Made by a program: the position numbers and the translations under genes
Assembly: GCA_008477525.1 (NCBI GenBank)
Contig: SPDT01000001.1
Location: 682,001 to 746,000 of the forward strand
Direction of reading: 5' to 3'
Origin: Hypomyces perniciosus
Taxonomy: Eukaryota > Ascomycota > Sordariomycetes > Hypocreales > Hypocreaceae
Length of the DNA stretch: 64,000 nt
The notes under the pieces: model-generated
The model's database searches: none
What the model was told of the DNA's origin: nothing
What the model saw: only the letters and a program-made list of their open reading frames with translations
Shown: piece by piece, positions 59,701 to 64,000 of the stretch
Position numbering within the stretch: position 1 is the stretch's first letter
Layout: each line of letters opens with the position of its first letter

Positions 59701-62184
59701 TGGCTCGCCCGCGTCGTGGCGTTGACGGCGCAGCGTGGCTTCCTGGCTCGGATGGATGCGTGCGTGGGAACAGGGGCTGCGAGATATGCAACTCTACTCC
59801 GTACTCTTGCGCCTACCTGACGAGAATAAACTTTACACAATCCATGGCCCGGATCAAAGTTGGAGCACCGAGTAGCACAGCGGATGGAACCGACAGAACG
59901 CCTCCGCCATTGTGCTCGTTACGATGCCGGTGATGCACAGGACAGACAAATGGCACATTTGCACGGGCGATCCAACTGCATGATGAGCCTCTCCATCACT
60001 ATCCTCGGCACGAACTCATCCACGGTACGTAACGTACAATCACTTTACGGAGTACGAAGTACGAAGTACCTACATGTGCAATAGTGTCCTCTGCCCATCC
60101 TCCCACAACACAGCCGCATCGAGTTGAACGTTTCCTTTTGAGGCAGTCATGACTTTCAGCGAGAAAGCACTTCTGCAGCTCCGTTTGGCATTCCCCCCCC
60201 ATACATAATATCGTGCAGGTACGAGTATGTACTTCGTACAGTATGAGCTGCCGGTGTTAAAATCGCCCGCATGTCGGCCCATCGCTTACTCGCCTCATGT
60301 ACAATACACTCTGCGGCCAAGGTTGCTATCAAAGCACTGCATGCATACGAAGTACATACCACCTACATATACTACTACATACAGTGCCGGTCAGTATGGC
60401 CAAGCATGGCCGTTGCATCATCACTACTTGGCCTCAAGCTCAAGTTGACCCAATCGCGCTCTTTCTAACGTGGCCGACATAACGATTCTTCATGCTTCAT
60501 GCCGCAAGCACGTCTTCCCTTCACTACTTGAGCTGCAAGACCGGTGGCATGGCCTCCCTAGCGTCTCCTCTTAGCTTTGAGGCGGCGTCCAGCCACGCAT
60601 CAAGGTCAAAGACGGTGACTTGAAAGACTTTTGCGACGAAGCTTACGGAGTAGTTGAGGCCTTTTGTTCTTGGCCGGTTACTAATAATATGCACAATAAT
60701 ACGGCTCTTACGGCTGGCCACCGGAAGGCATTGGTATGGGTTATGTACCGACGTATGCCGGTTACCTACGTGCCCTTCATGTACGGTTCCTCCATGGTGA
60801 TCCAAGGCGCAGTACGGCGCCCTTCGATCCAAGGCTGGCTGGTGGCACATTTCGTCCTTCATGCCCGGCGTGCTGAACAATTGGGACAATGAATAGTGGA
60901 TCGGCTGAGAGCTTTGCAAGCAGCAAGAACGGGTCCGAAAGATCTGTGTGCGATATTTCTCCGACGCATCTCTAAGAGTCAGGGACAAGGCCTCCTGGTT
61001 CGACGCCGCAATAATAGTAGTACATGGACAGTTGTTGGAATGTGTTCTCGTACCGTCTGTGGTACGAGAGCTTCCGCTAATCCATTGTCCTGGGACCAGG
61101 GGGTGGCAGCCCTGGGCCGCACGGTATCCGTTCATGTCTTGACACCTCAGCGCACCCCTCCCAGAATGCCACCCACCACCCCCAACGATACGCCACCCTG
61201 GCCAAAGTCCACCCACCACTAGCTGCTCGCTTGTGTTTCTGTGGCCTTTCCATCTGGCTTCCCTAAATCGAGAGTTGGGAAATCCGGCTCCGAGACGTGG
61301 AGTCCTGGCCCACTGCTGGATTCCTTGTCCATGCTGTGGCGACCCATCTTGCCATTAGGCTCCCTTCTCAACTGCCACGCATGCATGCTGTGCAATCAAT
61401 GAACGGGCATAGTGGATTGTCAGGTCGGCGTCGCTCTGGAGCCGCGAGGTCCTTTCTTCATCTTGCTCCAGCGCGCCGCTAATAACCCAGGTTGCCGCTC
61501 CTATGGCAGATGCTCGTCGATATTGCTTCCCACATCTCTACCACCACCCCATGATTCTGCGGATATACGGAGTACGTACTTTTGTTTTTAAGTTCCGCCA
61601 TATCTTCCGATTCTCTATATTTTCATTCAATACATAATCGCCTCCCTCCCGCCCCCTGCTATCGAACTTGGAGCTCTTGGCATTGTCTACGTATCACTTC
61701 ATTCGGCTCTCTCTGCACACAACTCCTCTTCATTATTACTACAAGAGCGTAACTTACGACTGGCTGGTCTTCTGTGCATCAGACCACCGCACTCTCGACT
61801 ATTTCCTCTTTTGGCAGCTTTGCCCGTGCAGTCATCCGTCGAGTGTATAAACTCTGCAACCCCGGGTTGTGTCGGAGCATTTAGTATCGACCCCTCGGTT
61901 CTTCATTTCTCACTCCAGTCGACCTCGTTTCCTGGAACTACCTCAACAGAAGAGGTATATTGGTCCATCTACAAGAGACATCTCTATTTGACCACATATT
62001 CTACCTGGGGAACTACCTGGGCAGACGATTGAACGTACCGCAGTATCCGACAACCACCACTAGCTGTTGGACTTCGACTTTACGTCCTTCTCCTCGACAG
62101 CTTCTCTGTTGCGGACATTGGTCCATAAACAATATTTCCTGTCAACGCTTCATTTAGAAAGTGGACCCAACATCTCCATACAAA
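53723..62184. other. gene-poor stretch of about 8.4 kb
   Basis: I recognise no gene. ATG frames of 230 aa on the minus strand (58843-59535) and about 200 aa (60524-61135, minus) are spanned by simple repeats or show no family. Short motifs TACGGAGTA, TACGAAGTA and their complements are frequent at 57985-58020, 58250-58262, 59797-59806, 60044-60069, 60227-60236, 60349-60358 and 61566-61574. A C8T20-type homopolymer junction lies near 56521-56547, and a GGTAGC repeat at 59150-59172. The last 630 bp are probably the leader of the homeodomain gene. Confidence 0.5.
59150..59172. repeat. (GGTAGC)n microsatellite
   Basis: Three full units and one five-base partial unit. The simple repeat contributes a Leu/Pro run to the long minus-strand open frame across it. 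Confidence 0.9.
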
Positions 62185-63354
62185 ATGACAGTCCTTGCCA
62201 CCTCCGCAACACTGCCTCACATGGCATTCAACGATTTCCCATGGGACACGCGGTCCCCTGACCACTTCAAGCCTCGAAGCGAGGCCAAGGCCAACACTCT
62301 GCCTTCTATCAGACAGGTAGAGCATTCTCGACTCCTATATGAAGCTTATTGCTGACTAGATCTAGGTACTTCCAGAGTTGTTAAACGTCAAAGGCTATTC
62401 CAGAGAGGGATGTGCGAGGCCTCAGAGCAACGGAAGCCCTCGCTCTTCGACATGGTCGGAATATACCATTTCTTCAAGTGCCAGCAAACGAAAAAGAACC
62501 ACACACGAAGAGGAACAGGAAAGCTTGGGGTCTAGACAAATGCCCTTGGTATTTCGTACCATTCCTAAAAATCCGGCCCCGCCTTCACCTCGATTCCGGT
62601 CCTCGGTAACAGCGGAGTCATGGACTCCGGCGCCAACAACCTCGGCCATTCTGAATGCTGGCATTCCAGCTCCGGTGGAGGTGAAGGAACCGGCATTTCC
62701 CCGAGTTACCCTTCCAAGCTTAAAGACAACGATGAAGCTGGAAGACCAAGGCCCGACCTACGACTTTTCTTATCATCGCTATCAGTCTCAGCCTCCAAGC
62801 CCCGTACGATCTCTTGATCGACCGCCATTTTCGGCTGGTGTGTACCCGACGCACTATCAAGAATCAGGGCGATTTGGAGAGTTAGGCGTCATGGGTGTGG
62901 GAGGAGACGCCAAACAGCGAAAGAGGCGAGGCAACTTGCCCAAAGAGACAACAGACAAACTCCGGGCATGGTTTGTGGCTCATCTGCAGCGACCGTACCC
63001 TTCTGAGGACGAAAAGCAAGAGTTAATGCGCCAAACTGGCCTCCAAATGAGTAGGTTCTCTTTCCGGTGGTTCATATCACTTGGAGGCGGATAGAGCTAA
63101 CACTAGCTGCAGATCAAATATCTAATTGGTTCATCAACGCGCGGAGGCGGCAGCTCCCTGCCCTGATGAACAATGTTCGGGCTGAGGCTGGTCGCGATGG
63201 CAGGTTGGCCGGTTCTACAGTTGGCGCTGACTGTGACGGCCTCTCCAGGCGTGATGCACTCCCTCTTAGTGATGGAGAAGGCGGTTCATGTGATGAGGCT
63301 ATTGATATTCTCCGACGGCGCGGGGTGGGAAGCTTGAAGAGGGGCAGTGTGTGA
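62185..63354 (+). CDS. TALE-class (KN/PBX-like) homeodomain transcription factor
   Basis: Three exons (62185-62316, 62366-63050 and 63113-63354) give 352 aa. The homeodomain (about 226-285) is KRRGNLPKETTDKLRAWFVA followed by a loop with RPYPSEDEK. The three-residue extended loop (PYP) marks the TALE class, and helix 3 is NQISNWFINARRRQLP. The second intron (62 nt, with an AGCTAACACTAG branch region) splits the Asn codon at the start of helix 3. N-terminal to the homeodomain the protein is Ser/Pro-rich and probably disordered, with a basic KRKR patch near residue 80. The C-terminus ends in a short basic helix (DEAIDILRRRGVGSLKRGSV). Such factors regulate development and conidiation or perithecium formation in filamentous ascomycetes; the exact role here is not known. 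Splicing is required in both introns. Confidence 0.91.
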
Positions 63355-64000
63355 ACAAAAGCATACCTACTTCTTACTAGCCTTTCCAACTATCCGTTGA
63401 TCTCGGATGATATCACGATTGCCACCACCATGATTGGTGAGGGAGCTTTTCTCCGGCAATGGCCTTATACTTCGCTTGTATCATTGTACATGAACCTACT
63501 GTACGAAGAGGGCCACTACCTGCTAGGGCCAACTGGGAGGGGTTTTTTTTTTTAGGGCATGGGGATCATCTTGGAGGTGTTAGGGATTAAAAGTGGCATA
63601 TGTGATGACAAACGGCTTTTTTCCGAGGGTAACCTAATGGCGAACCAAAAAAAAAAAAATTTTTTGTTAAAATTTTCCTATACAAAACAGGGATATGTGA
63701 CGCCGATCGCCGTTAGAGATGCCATGATACTCTCTAATATAGACTAGCACGGTGGTGGCTGCTACTCCGTACAGTATAATGGAAAGGTAAGGGAGGGAGG
63801 CTTGTCAAGCAAGTCGATCACAGAAAACAGAGTTCCGATAGATAGCAATTTATGTATACTACTATGAACCGGGGACTTCCGCGGCTTGGCCCGTAAAATA
63901 AAGTTTTTTCTTCTTCAATCCTTTCGTTGATAGGATGGAGACCCATTGCTGTAACGTTGAGAGGGACCCAGTTTGCCCGATCGAAGGATTTGGACTGACT
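63355..64000. other. 3' flank and window edge
   Basis: Non-coding as far as can be seen. It includes an A13T6 run near 63647-63666, a T/A tract near 63542-63554, and a TACTCCGTA element at about 63762. No partial gene entering from the right edge is recognised. Confidence 0.45.

Noticed and set aside
60524..61219. 231-codon minus-strand frame ending in VFDLDAWLDAASKLRGD
   Set aside because: The frame opens with GTG and the first ATG is internal (about 61135). The end looks coding-like, but no family could be recognised.

Overview
The window is nuclear DNA from a filamentous ascomycete. Genes carry short spliceosomal introns (49-96 nt in most cases) with GT-AG ends and CTAAC/CTAAT-type branch sites. 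The gene content is typical of Sordariomycetes: MAPKKK Ste11, nucleoporin Nup82, a Zn(II)2Cys6 regulator, a TALE homeodomain regulator and an ascomycete-type mitoribosomal protein. I infer Hypocreales from the character of the proteins and from recurrent TACGGAGTA/TACGAAGTA intergenic motifs, but no search was possible. No rRNA, tRNA, CRISPR array or intact transposon was seen.

Layout. 0.7-7.1 kb: transcription repressor NC2-alpha (frame-disrupted), an HSL-type alpha/beta hydrolase, a DUF3605 protein and the ER protein Snd2. 8-18.4 kb is a dense housekeeping block: APC/C subunit Cdc27, histone H4, TRAPP subunit Trs20 divergent from mitoribosomal MrpL31, and cap-binding CBP20 divergent from Nup82. 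19.7-29.8 kb: a Pro/His-rich orphan, an EXPERA/EBP membrane protein, a secreted metallophosphatase, a PrpF-family isomerase and a gamma-glutamylcyclotransferase-like protein. 30.6-49.7 kb: Ste11, prephenate dehydratase, a sulfotransferase-like protein, mL67/Mhr1 divergent from Hsp104, then a minus-strand series of Zn2Cys6 regulator, Pbn1 and a metallophosphoesterase. 50.6-53.7 kb holds a shattered multi-domain gene with caspase-like, homeodomain-like and rhodanese-like segments in changing frames. 53.7-62.2 kb is about 8.4 kb without a recognisable gene and is rich in the short TAC..GTA motifs. The window ends with a TALE homeodomain gene behind a long leader that lacks ATG.

The genes mostly serve separate core processes (cell cycle, chromatin, mRNA cap binding, nuclear pore, trafficking, ER targeting, GPI anchors, mitochondrial translation, MAPK signalling, phenylalanine synthesis, proteostasis). 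They form no operon or obvious biosynthetic cluster. Several pairs share short divergent promoters.

The most striking signal is damage. Single-base frame breaks or a nonsense codon occur in NC2-alpha, Hsp104, the Zn2Cys6 regulator, Pbn1 and the metallophosphoesterase, and many occur in the caspase-like gene. In the housekeeping genes consensus sequence error is the simplest explanation. In the caspase-like gene the density suggests real decay. All splice models were built by eye from splice signals and frame continuity.
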